64,000 nucleotides of DNA from JAZDOK01 sp043798715 (GTDB lineage: Bacteria > Vulcanimicrobiota > JAZDOK01), in NCBI GenBank assembly GCA_043798715.1, contig JAZDOK010000016.1, forward strand, positions 10,572 to 74,571, in the 5' to 3' direction. Each line of letters opens with the position of its first letter. The stretch's first letter is position 1. Shown piece by piece: positions 41,478-50,540 of the stretch. The position numbers were made by a program, and so were the translations under genes. Under the pieces are notes generated by a model. The model saw nothing but the letters and a program-made list of their open reading frames with translations. It did not search any database and was not told the DNA's origin.

Positions 41478-42356
41478 ATGGAAAAATTATCTCCTGTCCC
41501 GCGTGGAGCGCATCACCTGAAGGCGGACCTGTGGCTTCTCCTGGCGGCCTTTTTCTGGGGCCTGACTTTTGTATCGGTCAAGGACGCCATGCGCTGCTCC
41601 TCGCCCCTCCTCTTTATGGGAATCCGTTTTGCGCTGGCGGCCCTCGTCCTTCTTCCCTTTTGTTTCAGGAGCCTTCGGCGTCTCGATCGGAGCGGCTGGC
41701 GGGACGGCATCCTCCTCGGAATTTTTCTCTTCGGGGGCTATGCCTTTCAAACGGCGGGGCTCGTCCATACCACCGCGACCAGGTCGGCCTTTATCACCGG
41801 GCTCACCATGATCCTGGTGCCGCCGCTCTCGGTTCTCCTGCTCGGGAAAAAGAGCGATCTGCTGCAGATCGCCGGGGTGTTTTTAGCCGTCGTCGGCCTC
41901 TATATATTTATCCGCCCGGAGGCCGGACCAATCAACCGGGGCGATTTCCTGACCCTTTTCTGCACCCTGTGTTTCGCAATACAGATTATCCTGGTCCAGC
42001 GCGCGACCGTTCGGTATCAGCCGCTGGACATGGTAATGATTCAGCTCCTCACCACTGTGCTTCTCAGTTTCTCCCTGAGCCCCTTCCTGGAGAAGCCCTT
42101 CTTCCAATGGTCCCCTGCTCTGGGCCTGGATCTTCTCTTCACCAGTCTCCTGGCTACAGTCGCCTGTCTTATGATCCAGTTCACCTTCCAGCGAAAGACC
42201 TCCCCCACCCGGGCGGCTGTCATCTACGCCACCGAGCCCCTGTTTGCGGCCCTCTTCGGTTTCCTCTTCTTTGGAGAGTACCTTGCGTGGCCGGGTTGGC
42301 TGGGGGCCGTCCTCATCCTCTCGGGAATGGTCCTGTCGGAGCTCAGCCCCCGCTGA
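41478..42356 (+). CDS. EamA/DMT-family transporter
   Basis: 292 residues from ATG 41478. Ten transmembrane helices in two EamA repeats: ADLWLLLAAFFWGLTFVSVK ... FMGIRFALAALVLLPF in the first and GDFLTLFCTLCFAIQIILVQ ... VIYATEPLFAALFGFLFFGE in the second, with the second-repeat signature YATEPLFAAL. DMT transporters export or import small metabolites; substrate unknown. The 41301-41477 interval before it has nothing recognisable. Confidence 0.88.
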   Translation: MEKLSPVPRGAHHLKADLWLLLAAFFWGLTFVSVKDAMRCSSPLLFMGIRFALAALVLLPFCFRSLRRLDRSGWRDGILLGIFLFGGYAFQTAGLVHTTATRSAFITGLTMILVPPLSVLLLGKKSDLLQIAGVFLAVVGLYIFIRPEAGPINRGDFLTLFCTLCFAIQIILVQRATVRYQPLDMVMIQLLTTVLLSFSLSPFLEKPFFQWSPALGLDLLFTSLLATVACLMIQFTFQRKTSPTRAAVIYATEPLFAALFGFLFFGEYLAWPGWLGAVLILSGMVLSELSPR

Positions 42357-42511
42357 AATATGCCGGGTTACCGTCAGTATGTATTGAGTCCGCCGGGAAG
42401 GATTTTAGGGGAGTCATTCAGAAAAGTATTTAAGTCCATCAGGTAATCATTGCGGCAGAAAGCCTCAACTTCTGCGCGGGCGCGGATGGCCGCGCCGGAA
42501 AGGATGAAGCC

Positions 42512-45500
42512 ATGAAGAGAACCTGCCTTGGAAATCTCCTGTTCTTCCTCTTTTTCCTGTTTCTGGCTGCGCCGGTTTTATCCCAGGATGCGGCTCAGGA
42601 CCAGCCAGTCCCATCGCTTCTGGTCAGGCCGGCCGTGAACGTGAGCCCACTGGGCCCCCTCCAGTATGAGGGAGGCCTGGACGTGATGCGCTCCTCCCTG
42701 CGGACCCTCATGGGACTTTTGACCCCCGATGAGGAGAAAAAATTCATGGCGCAGTGGGCTCCCCAGTATGACTTTCCCAATGCCGAGGCCCGGGCCTATT
42801 ATGAAAAACTGAACCCTCTCCTGGAAGAGCTTATAAGTCTCCGGCAGGCGATGCTTGAGGCCGCCCGGGAACACGATGCCGCTCTCCGCGAGATGGAGCT
42901 GGCCTGGCGCCTGGATGATGATGAGGGATTCCGGGAGGCGGAAGGCATAGTCCTCTCCCAGAAGGGCATCATCGTTCCCGGAGAAAAACGTGCCAGGGAG
43001 CTTTTGGCGGCCATCGAAAAGCTGGGCGATCCCCCGGATGCCTCAGAGGCCAGGAAGAATGCCCGGCGCCGCCATACGCAGGCCCGCGCAACCGCCGAGA
43101 AGGCCTGCGGGGGGGAGCCTGCCGCACCCGGCCGCGAGCTCCACGAGGGTTGGTGGATCCTGACAGACAAGAAAGTCAGCAAGGATCAATTTGTAACATA
43201 CACGGGAACGGGCGTATCCGGCACCTGCGTAGCGGACCATCCGACGGACGGCTGGACTGCGTCCTTCACTCATACCTGGTCGGCCCCGCCTTCCCGCATG
43301 CATGCGGGCTACTACTATACCCCGAATCCCCAGGCCTATACGGGGGGCAAGACGGAGAACATCGGCGAGACCGTCAAGCTCTCGGGCACGGTCCGACTCG
43401 TCAGCTGGAAGTGGAGCAGAGAAGGCCCGGGGGATGGAAGGATTGACAAGAGTGTTCCCCCAAGGGCGGACGCGGAGACACATTTCTGGGTGTCTCTTGA
43501 GGACAGTCCCACCTTAGGAATTGCCAAGTGCAAGGACGCCCGGGTGGAAACCAAGGGGAAGTCCGAGGATGAGGCGACCTGTTCCTTCGTGGCTCCTTTC
43601 GCCCCATACGGAGATTCAAAATACAAGCTCCAGATTTGGGTTCCTACATACGGGAGCGGGGGGCGTGGGTATTCCTGCGGGGTGACTTACGTCTATTCAT
43701 GGGACCCCACCGGAAACACGGTGAAGCCCCTCGAAGACAAAGAGCAACCGCCAAATCCCGCCGGTGAAACCACAGCCGCCACATCTGTACCTCAGCCGGT
43801 GGATCCCGCCGAAGAAGCGCGGAAGATAAAAGAGGAGGACGAGAAGGGCAAGGCCGACCGCATAGCCGAGTCCGAGGCCAACATCAACAGAGCCAGGAAA
43901 GTCCTCTCGAATCTCGAGAATGACTTGGCCGCCGAGAGGGCCGGGAAGAATGATGCGAAGCGGATCGGCGATATCGAGTTTGCTATCCTGGGGCAGAAGT
44001 CCGATATCCACGACGAGGAGAACCGCATCGCCTCAGTAAAAAGCGGCGAAATAGTCTCCACCCGCGGGCCTTTCGAGGAATACGCCAGCGCTCTCCTGAT
44101 TGAGAGCTGCAGGAAGGAAGTCCAGGACTTTTCCCGCATCCAGCAGGAGCAGGCGGCGGCCCAGCGCCTTATCGCCATCCTGGAAAAATACTCACCGGAG
44201 GAGGCGGAAACGGCCCGGAAATTCGCGGAACGGGAGCTGGGGCCGGAACTCTACGCCTCCCGCGACCTGGCGAAGGCGAAGAAAGCCGTGGAACAGGTGC
44301 ACGCCCTGGTGGAAAACAAGCTCAAGACCGAGCAGGCCTACCGGGAGAGCCGGCAGGAATATACCGCGCGGCACGCCGCCGTCATGGACGGTTACGTTAA
44401 AGCGGCTGAATCCATCAAGACCAACTCCGGCCGGGCCCTCATGGTCCTCTCTCTCGGCGCTGAGATTCTCCCGGGCATGGCCATTCAGATGGCCTACGAA
44501 GCGGGGGTGGGCTTTGCCGAGGGGGCCACGCCTGCCCAGGTCGCCACCAGGGCAGGGACCAATCTTCTCATAGTGGGGGGAATAATAGGCGTGACCAAAC
44601 TCGGAGGATATGTCCTGGGGAAGATGCTCGCGCCCGCCGCCGGTAAAGTAGCCGCCGAAGCCGCCGAACAGGGCGCCCCGAAAGTCGGGGAAGTATTTCA
44701 GGGAGCCAAATTCGCCGAGGAACTGGGGAACAACCAGGCGCTGGTCAAGCAGGCCGTGGAAAAGCTGGCCGGGAAGCGCCAGGCCCTGGTTGCCGCCCGG
44801 GCGGCCAAGGAAAGCCCCGAGGTCATAGCAAAACTTGAAAAGGAAGCGGACGAGCTCGTCTCCTCAATAGAGGGCAGCACCCTGGCCAAGAGAGCTCTTA
44901 AGACCGAGGTCAAGGCCGCCGAAAAGGCCGCCGAGGGGGCTGAGGCCGGCTCGGCCGAGGCTGCCAAGCTCGAACAGCTCCAGAAGACTGAAACCGCATA
45001 CCTCGAACACCTCTCCGAGCTCCAGGCCAAAACGCGTTCCCGGATGGTCGAAGATCTCCAGAAACAGGGCTACAACGTTGAAGAGGGCTGGTTCACCACC
45101 TTTCGAAACCAGTCGAGCAAGGGAATAAACAACGACCTCGACCTGGGCCTCCTGGCCGAGCTTGAGGGAAAACTCATGAAAGAGGGAAAGCCCGTCACCC
45201 TCCAGGAGTTCATGAAGGACGCCCAGAAGGCCTACGACGGGGCTTTTAAAAGCGTAACCGGCCGCTCGGCCAAGCTGGCCGATCAGAACGTGACCACCAG
45301 CGCCTTCAGCGAGGCTTACCCGCTCGAATGGCTCTCGAAGAACGAAAACCTTATCGTCGCCGCCGACCCGGCCTCCTGCGCCAAGGCCGGCCAGGCCATC
45401 GCAAACAAGGTGGAGAACGCCCTCGCCGGCCCCGATCCCTTTTTCGTCAACCTCCAGAAGGCCGGAGCCAGCCTGGCCAAGGACATACGGACCAAGCTCC

Positions 45501-45754
45501 TGGTGCGCCTGAAGAAAACCGTGCCCCAGGCGTCTGGTTCCACCCCCAACGCCCTGACGAAGGAAGCCATTGAGCAGGCCGGCCGGCACTACGAGGAAGT
45601 GGCCAAAGTCCTGGACGACTTTGCCGCCAACAAGATTGACCCGCTCACGGCCAGCAGGAAGGTGCGGGAGCTCACCGGCGGCTGCTCCCTCTCAGAGATA
45701 GCCCAAGAAGCCGGTGGGCTTCTAAAAAAACTGGGCGAGGCCCAGGCAAAATAG
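42512..45754 (+). CDS. Large exported coiled-coil protein with nucleotidyltransferase-like tail motif
   Basis: 1080 residues. Signal peptide MKRTCLGNLLFFLFFLFLAA then PVLSQ. Residues ~90-190 and ~440-640 are charged helical, probable coiled coils (RKIKEEDEKGKADRIAESEA). Residues ~200-400 are beta-rich with paired Cys (AKCKDARVETKG, EDEATCSF, YSCGVTYVYS), an exported domain. A Gly/Ala hydrophobic section (~690-720: LIVGGIIGVTKLGGYVLGKM) could span or pierce a membrane. After further helices, WFTTFRNQSSKGINNDLDLG (~865-884) resembles the GS...DxD core of nucleotidyltransferase folds seen in some polymorphic toxins. I know no family with this layout. Confidence 0.65.
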   Translation: MKRTCLGNLLFFLFFLFLAAPVLSQDAAQDQPVPSLLVRPAVNVSPLGPLQYEGGLDVMRSSLRTLMGLLTPDEEKKFMAQWAPQYDFPNAEARAYYEKLNPLLEELISLRQAMLEAAREHDAALREMELAWRLDDDEGFREAEGIVLSQKGIIVPGEKRARELLAAIEKLGDPPDASEARKNARRRHTQARATAEKACGGEPAAPGRELHEGWWILTDKKVSKDQFVTYTGTGVSGTCVADHPTDGWTASFTHTWSAPPSRMHAGYYYTPNPQAYTGGKTENIGETVKLSGTVRLVSWKWSREGPGDGRIDKSVPPRADAETHFWVSLEDSPTLGIAKCKDARVETKGKSEDEATCSFVAPFAPYGDSKYKLQIWVPTYGSGGRGYSCGVTYVYSWDPTGNTVKPLEDKEQPPNPAGETTAATSVPQPVDPAEEARKIKEEDEKGKADRIAESEANINRARKVLSNLENDLAAERAGKNDAKRIGDIEFAILGQKSDIHDEENRIASVKSGEIVSTRGPFEEYASALLIESCRKEVQDFSRIQQEQAAAQRLIAILEKYSPEEAETARKFAERELGPELYASRDLAKAKKAVEQVHALVENKLKTEQAYRESRQEYTARHAAVMDGYVKAAESIKTNSGRALMVLSLGAEILPGMAIQMAYEAGVGFAEGATPAQVATRAGTNLLIVGGIIGVTKLGGYVLGKMLAPAAGKVAAEAAEQGAPKVGEVFQGAKFAEELGNNQALVKQAVEKLAGKRQALVAARAAKESPEVIAKLEKEADELVSSIEGSTLAKRALKTEVKAAEKAAEGAEAGSAEAAKLEQLQKTETAYLEHLSELQAKTRSRMVEDLQKQGYNVEEGWFTTFRNQSSKGINNDLDLGLLAELEGKLMKEGKPVTLQEFMKDAQKAYDGAFKSVTGRSAKLADQNVTTSAFSEAYPLEWLSKNENLIVAADPASCAKAGQAIANKVENALAGPDPFFVNLQKAGASLAKDIRTKLLVRLKKTVPQASGSTPNALTKEAIEQAGRHYEEVAKVLDDFAANKIDPLTASRKVRELTGGCSLSEIAQEAGGLLKKLGEAQAK

Positions 45755-45790
45755 ATTGTAAAAATTTCCGGGATTTACCGGCAATATTCT

Positions 45791-45911
45791 GATCCTGGCT
45801 CGGCCCTCTGAGGGAAGGCCGACTGCCTCGTCAGCGGAGACAAGGATTTACGGGAGGCCATTCAGAAGAAATATTCACGATTCTCCATTTCAAGGAGGCG
45901 CGGGAGGCCGC
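45791..45911 (+). pseudogene. Relic of a PIN-domain toxin gene
   Basis: GGCCGACTGCCTCGTCAGCG and GGAGACAAGGAT match 49557-49588 in the PIN toxin gene exactly (about 31 bases), and the preceding GATCCTGGCTCGGCCCTC is a near match with small indels. It encodes ADCLVSGDKDL, the C-terminal PIN motif, then diverges (REAIQKKYSRFSI). No start or antitoxin remains, so it is a frameshifted 3' fragment. Confidence 0.7.
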
Positions 45912-45927
45912 GCTGGAAAGGCATAAG

Positions 45928-48102
45928 GTGAAAGGCCGAAGTTTCATTCAATTCCTCGATCTCGTTCTGGTCAGTTTCCTCATCCTTTTCCTGGAACTGG
46001 CCTGTATTCGCTGGTTTCCAAGTTACCTCAGGCTCCTGAGCTTTTTTACGAATTTTATTCTGCTCGCCTGTTTTCTCGGCATGAGCATCGGCTGTCTCAT
46101 CGCCGACCGGAAAGAGGATTTTTTCGCATGGTCGGGGCCTCTTCTCCTGACGGCTTGTTTTATTGTCTGGTGCTTTAAAGCCCTGGGTTTGACCACAACG
46201 ATGGGAACTCAGCTCTTTAAAGATGAAATCTTTTTCGGCGCCGAGATCCTTGAAACTCAGAGAATCGTTCCTCTCGAGCTGATCGTGGTCGTCTTCTTTC
46301 TTCTCCTGTCTCTGGCCTTCGTCGGACTGGGACAGAAACTGGGGCGGGAACTTAAAAAGCATCCGCCGCTCATCGCTTACTCCTTCAATATAGGGGGAAG
46401 CCTTATTGGAATTCTGGCGTTTTCCGTCTGCTCCTACCTCTCAACGCCGCCTTCCGTATGGTTCGCCCTGTCGCTGCTGGCTTTTGTGTTGTTGTTGAGG
46501 GACAGGTCCCGCGTCACCCGGCTGGCGAACCTTCTGGCTCAGGTACTTCTGCTGAGCATCGTTGTCGTGATGGAGTTTCATACGATATGGTCTCCCTACT
46601 ACAAGATCGTGCTCCAATCCGATAAAAACTCACCCGGCGTCACCCATCTCCTCGTGAACGATATCGGCCACCAGTTCATGAAGCCGGTTGACCAGTTCTC
46701 TCTTTATTCCATTCCCTATATTCTACTCGCCAGGAGCCGGCCGGAAGCTTCCCCGGATCATGTACTGGTCATTGGAGCGGGCACGGGTAATGATGTCGCC
46801 CATGCACTTTACAATGGAGCCCGCAAAATAGACGCGGTCGAAATTGATGCCTCCATCATCCGCCTGGGAAAGATATTGCACCCGGAACATCCCTACCAGA
46901 GCGATAAGGTCTCACTTTACAATGAGGACGGTCGTTCCTTTATCAAAAGGGTGAAAGAAAAATATGACATCGTTCTCTACGGACTGGTGGACTCTCTCAC
47001 CCTGCTGTCCACCTATTCCAGCATCCGGCTGGAGAACTATCTTTTCACCACCGAGGCGTTTCGAGAGGTGAAAGAACGGCTTAAGCCCGGAGGAATCTTC
47101 GTGGTTTATAATTATTTTCGCGAGGGGTGGCTGATCCAGCGCATAAGCCGCATGCTGGAGACGGTTTTCAATCAGAAGCCTCTCATTCTGACCTATCCCC
47201 CCTGCGCTGTCATACGGGATGTTCCCCGGGATCCGAGCGATTTTTCGCTTTCTACTTTTGCGATTTTCATTTGTGGAGACAAGGACGGGATAGAAAAGTA
47301 TCTAAGAGAAAAGAGTGTCAACATTGTCTCGCCAAACCGGTTTCCGGGTGCTCTGCCGATCGGGAGTCCCGCTCCCGGGAAAAAACAGCTCTACGGGATG
47401 AAATTTGCGCCATCTCGGCTGGATATAGTAAGCTCGCATGAAAAGTTGCCGGAAGATGACTGGCCTTTTCTATACCTGAGAAAACCATCCCTCCCTCCTC
47501 ACAATATAAAAGGCCTGTTACTGATTCTCCTGTGCTCTCTTATTCTGATGAGCTATCCCGGCCGTTTCCGCTTAAAGGACATCAACGGGCACTTCTTTTT
47601 CCTGGGCAGCGGTTTCATGATCATGGAGACCCTCAGCATTACCAGGTTTGCCCTTCTTTTTGGTTCCACCTGGCTCAATAATTCGATTGTTTTTTTCTCG
47701 ATTCTTGCCATGGGACTCTGTGCGACCCTGGTTGCTTTATTCAGGCCGGGAATAAAAACATCTTATCTGTATGCGGGCGTCTTCCTTTCTCTGGCCCTTA
47801 TCCCGCTGGTCCCTATGAAATTCTTTCTCTCCCTTCCGCCGCTGGAAAGGCTTCTTTCTTCCGGGCTGTTATACTTTCTGCCAATCTTCTTCGGAGGAAT
47901 TATTTTCGCTAATTCCTTCGGCAAGAGCGAGTCTTCCAACAAGGATTTGGGTTCCAACATCCTGGGAGCGATGCTTGGAGGGGTTGCGGAATACCTCTCC
48001 CTCATTTGGGGTTATCAGCACCTGGTACTGTTCGTGGCATTCATGTATTTTCTCTCGTGGATTTTCCTTCCAAAAGGCCGGACTTCACGGGGGAGGATTT
48101 AA
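45928..48102 (+). CDS. Membrane-embedded spermidine-synthase-like protein
   Basis: 724 residues, GTG start. Seven or so N-terminal membrane helices (DLVLVSFLILFLELACIRWF onward) lead into a SpeE-like aminopropyltransferase/methyltransferase domain at about residues 280-440: VLVIGAGTGNDVAHALYNGA, KIDAVEIDASIIRLGK, then NEDGRSFIKR and DIVLYGLVD. A second group of about seven helices follows to the end. Such TM-SpeE-TM proteins are known but poorly characterised. A polyamine role would fit the arginine decarboxylase at 38582, but the Asp/Tyr pattern of true spermidine synthases is not obvious, so another transferase function is possible. Confidence 0.75.
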   Translation: MKGRSFIQFLDLVLVSFLILFLELACIRWFPSYLRLLSFFTNFILLACFLGMSIGCLIADRKEDFFAWSGPLLLTACFIVWCFKALGLTTTMGTQLFKDEIFFGAEILETQRIVPLELIVVVFFLLLSLAFVGLGQKLGRELKKHPPLIAYSFNIGGSLIGILAFSVCSYLSTPPSVWFALSLLAFVLLLRDRSRVTRLANLLAQVLLLSIVVVMEFHTIWSPYYKIVLQSDKNSPGVTHLLVNDIGHQFMKPVDQFSLYSIPYILLARSRPEASPDHVLVIGAGTGNDVAHALYNGARKIDAVEIDASIIRLGKILHPEHPYQSDKVSLYNEDGRSFIKRVKEKYDIVLYGLVDSLTLLSTYSSIRLENYLFTTEAFREVKERLKPGGIFVVYNYFREGWLIQRISRMLETVFNQKPLILTYPPCAVIRDVPRDPSDFSLSTFAIFICGDKDGIEKYLREKSVNIVSPNRFPGALPIGSPAPGKKQLYGMKFAPSRLDIVSSHEKLPEDDWPFLYLRKPSLPPHNIKGLLLILLCSLILMSYPGRFRLKDINGHFFFLGSGFMIMETLSITRFALLFGSTWLNNSIVFFSILAMGLCATLVALFRPGIKTSYLYAGVFLSLALIPLVPMKFFLSLPPLERLLSSGLLYFLPIFFGGIIFANSFGKSESSNKDLGSNILGAMLGGVAEYLSLIWGYQHLVLFVAFMYFLSWIFLPKGRTSRGRI

Positions 48103-48199
48103 CGCTCTTCTTTCAGAAATATGTTTGTATCATTCCGTGCCGGTTGTTGCGCGGAGCTTTGCCGCCCATGTATTCATTTGACAAAAAGGAGGCTATAAA

Positions 48200-48988
48200 A
48201 TGAAACTATCCCGAAAAACCCTCGCCGCCGTACTGGTGATCACCCTGCTCTGTACCGTGTCCTGGGCCCTGGCCACGACCATGACCATCAAGTTCAAGGA
48301 TGGGACCGTGGTGAACTACGACGCGACTAAGATCGAGTCCGTAATATTTTCTGAGACCGCAACTCCCGGGGCTCAGGAGGGCACGGCTATTTTCGAAGAC
48401 ACCTTCCCCTCGGGGCTCTCCGATACCTGGGAGCCGATTGCGTGCGCGGGCGGAAGTTTTGACAAGTTTGCCAAGGCCCTGCCCGGACGCATCGAGGTGA
48501 TTGTGCCGGAAGGCAATTCCTGGGGCAAGACCGGCATCGTATCGCGCCAACCTTTGTTCACCGTGGGGCCCGACATGGAAACCGCGCCTCTCGCGCTTGA
48601 GCTCAAATTCGACCCGGCCAGGACCACGGGCTTAATCATCGGCCTTTCCGAAAGCAAAACCCAGGATCTCTATTGGGCCCAGAACGTCTGGTTCCATATA
48701 GGCCGCCCCTCCGTGACCGCGACTTCCTCTGATTTCAGTAACACCCAGAACGGCGTCGAGAATTACGGCTCGGCCAAGGGCCCGGCCGCGTTTCCCGGGA
48801 CCGTAACCCTGACCATCAAGCCGGGCTTTGTCAGCGTGGAGACCTCAACCGGCATCAAGCAGGAGGGCAAGTTCTCCTGGCTCAAGCCCGGATCTTCAGC
48901 CTATCTCTATATCTTCAGTCATCCCACGGCCGAGGGTCTGCCTGCCGCCTTCATCCTGGAGAAAATAAGGATGTTCACCGGTCGCTGA
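48200..48988 (+). CDS. Secreted protein, unknown function
   Basis: 262 residues, with AAAAAGGAGGC before the ATG. Signal peptide MKLSRKTLAAVLVITLLCTV then SWALAT. The N-terminal TTMTIKFKDGTVVNYDATKI recalls small beta-repeat segments of exported proteins, and the main body (residues ~60-260) is beta-rich with SGLSDTWEPIA, ALELKFDPARTTGLIIGLS, a lectin/laminin-like jelly-roll pattern. No catalytic motif seen. It could be a carbohydrate-binding exported protein; this is an inference from composition. Confidence 0.6.
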   Translation: MKLSRKTLAAVLVITLLCTVSWALATTMTIKFKDGTVVNYDATKIESVIFSETATPGAQEGTAIFEDTFPSGLSDTWEPIACAGGSFDKFAKALPGRIEVIVPEGNSWGKTGIVSRQPLFTVGPDMETAPLALELKFDPARTTGLIIGLSESKTQDLYWAQNVWFHIGRPSVTATSSDFSNTQNGVENYGSAKGPAAFPGTVTLTIKPGFVSVETSTGIKQEGKFSWLKPGSSAYLYIFSHPTAEGLPAAFILEKIRMFTGR

Positions 48989-48994
48989 AAACTG

Positions 48995-49023
48995 TTGAAT
49001 TTTCGTCCAACCTGTGCTACAAT
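48995..49023 (+). promoter_or_regulatory. Sigma-70-type promoter of the toxin-antitoxin pair
   Basis: TTGAAT (48995-49000), a 17-base spacer and TACAAT (49018-49023), 25 bases before the antitoxin ATG. The core is near consensus and directly abuts the previous gene. Confidence 0.75.
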
Positions 49024-49047
49024 GTGTTACAGGAGGATGAATTCAAT

Positions 49048-49266
49048 ATGAGAGAAAGCATTTCTATCAGTCTTCCCACCCCCATGCGGCAAAGGCTGGA
49101 TCGTTTCATCAGGGCGGGACGTCTTAACCGGAGCGATATCGTCCGCGAGGCCCTGCGGCAATACTTCGCCCGCGAGGAATTCCGCCGCCTTCGCTCCCTC
49201 ATGGTGCCGGAAGCAGAAGAACGCGGCATCTTCACGGACGACGATGTCTTCAAGCACCTCAAATGA
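49048..49266 (+). CDS. Ribbon-helix-helix antitoxin
   Basis: 72 residues from ATG 49048 (AGGAGG 12 bases upstream). The first 45 residues (RESISISLPTPMRQRLDRFI, then SDIVREALRQYFA) form the ribbon-helix-helix DNA-binding fold; the C-terminal helical part (FRRLRSLMVPEAEERGIFTD) would bind and block the toxin. It overlaps the toxin start by four bases (ATGA), typical of translational coupling. It probably represses its own promoter at 48995. Confidence 0.88.
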   Translation: MRESISISLPTPMRQRLDRFIRAGRLNRSDIVREALRQYFAREEFRRLRSLMVPEAEERGIFTDDDVFKHLK

Positions 49267-49679
49267 AGGTCTTTTTCGACACCAATGTCCTTATAGCTGC
49301 TTTCATCTCCCACGGAGCCTGCACGGAACTCTTCGAACACTGTTTGAGTGAACACCGGATCTGCCTCTCCCAGGAGGTCCTTGGAGAGTTGGAGGAAAAA
49401 CTCACCGGCAAATTGGCCTTTCCTGAAGAAAAAGTTAAGGAAGTTCTCTCCTTCCTCCGGGAGAACGCGGAGGTTCTGCCTTCCGGGATCTTGCCTTCAC
49501 CTGTCAGCCGGGATCCCGATGACGATCTGATCCTGGCCTCGGCCCTCGGGGGTAAGGCCGACTGCCTCGTCAGCGGAGACAAGGATCTGCTTGTTCTGGA
49601 GAAGGTGCCGGGTCTGCCCATTATCAGCCCCGGCGACTTCTGGCGGTTTGAAAAAAGGAGAGGCCGGAAGCGGCGTTGA
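49263..49679 (+). CDS. PIN-domain toxin (putative ribonuclease)
   Basis: 138 residues. The PIN acidic residues are visible: DTNVLIAAF at the N-terminus, the Glu in LSQEVLGELEEKL, DPDDDLILASAL, and DCLVSGDKDLLVL. PIN toxins of this family (often annotated COG1569-type) cleave RNA. It pairs with the RHH antitoxin by an ATGA overlap. A 31-base piece of a second such gene is at 45818. Confidence 0.88.
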   Translation: MKVFFDTNVLIAAFISHGACTELFEHCLSEHRICLSQEVLGELEEKLTGKLAFPEEKVKEVLSFLRENAEVLPSGILPSPVSRDPDDDLILASALGGKADCLVSGDKDLLVLEKVPGLPIISPGDFWRFEKRRGRKRR

Positions 49680-49698
49680 CAACTTAACAAGCGCATGT

Positions 49699-49920
49699 CT
49701 ACTTTTTCTTCCTCAAGACGCCTTCGAGCCAGTCGAGGATGCGCTCGTTGGCGAAGACCATGGCCCCTATCTGGCAGTGTTCCTCCGCCCCGTCCTGCGA
49801 GGTAGTGAGCAGAAAATCCCTGGGGCACTTGAGGGTTTCATATTCCACCACGACGCGAATAACGGGTGGGACAAGGTTGTCGAGAAGTATTTCAAGACCG
49901 CCTGAGACCCATATACTCAA
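49699..49920 (-). pseudogene. 3' fragment of an alpha/beta-hydrolase gene
   Basis: 73 codons on the minus strand. The C-terminal sequence FLLTTSQDGAEEHCQIGA with MVFANERILDWLEGVL is the end of a family of alpha/beta-hydrolases (EEGAxEHCQ...WL), including the catalytic His in EHC. The Ser nucleophile and the body of the fold are absent, and the frame runs into the Mut7-C gene (49892), so it is a truncated remnant unless it is part of a fusion I cannot see. Confidence 0.5.
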
Positions 49921-50353
49921 GCTCGGCTTTCATGTGCTCGTAATGGGTGGCCGCCCAAAAAACTTTCATGCAATTGGGACAGCGGGAGAAATTATCCCGG
50001 GTCTTAAAAACATAAGGTGGAACCAATATCTTCACTTCTTCTTTTTCAACCGGTAAAAGCTTTTCGTTGCAGGCCAGGCAGCGAGTGAACAGGGCGGCCT
50101 TGTCTGAAGGAAAGACGTTCAGAAACTGGGCCAGTTGATTCCGCCAGAGGTCGTCCCGGATAAAGAAAATTTCAAGCCCCTTCTTTTTCGCCAGCCTGGT
50201 GTCCCGGGTGAGGAGCACGCGGTTTTCATTTTTGGCCAGGGACAGAAGAACTTCGTCGGCGATTTCGCTGAAATAAAGCGTGTCAAAACCGAGGATTCTG
50301 AGCCACCTGGCCAGCCGGCCCAGCATGGCGTCCGCAAGAAATTTCCGGTTCAT
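49892..50353 (-). CDS. Mut7-C RNase-domain protein
   Basis: 153 residues. The N-terminal PIN-like Mut7-C fold starts RKFLADAMLGRLARWLRILG and has VLLTRDTRLAKKKG. A zinc ribbon closes the protein (LFTRCLACNEKLLPV, then SRCPNCMKVFW). Mut7-C proteins are putative ribonucleases, widespread in archaea and anaerobes; the function is unproven. Gene end overlaps the hydrolase relic. Confidence 0.88.
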   Translation of the reverse strand: MNRKFLADAMLGRLARWLRILGFDTLYFSEIADEVLLSLAKNENRVLLTRDTRLAKKKGLEIFFIRDDLWRNQLAQFLNVFPSDKAALFTRCLACNEKLLPVEKEEVKILVPPYVFKTRDNFSRCPNCMKVFWAATHYEHMKAELEYMGLRRS

Positions 50354-50540
50354 GGTGTGAAAAGTTTTCGACGGATTTACTTTTACACCTGTTCCCTGAT
50401 GAGTATCGGGTCAATGTTCAAAGTTCAGACTCCGGGTACGCAAGCCCGCTGCCCGCATCTGATAAATGAGTATGGGAAGAGGGATCTTGAAAAGCCGCGA
50501 TGAATAAAAGAGTGTTTGTTTTTCATCACTGTCAATAGAA

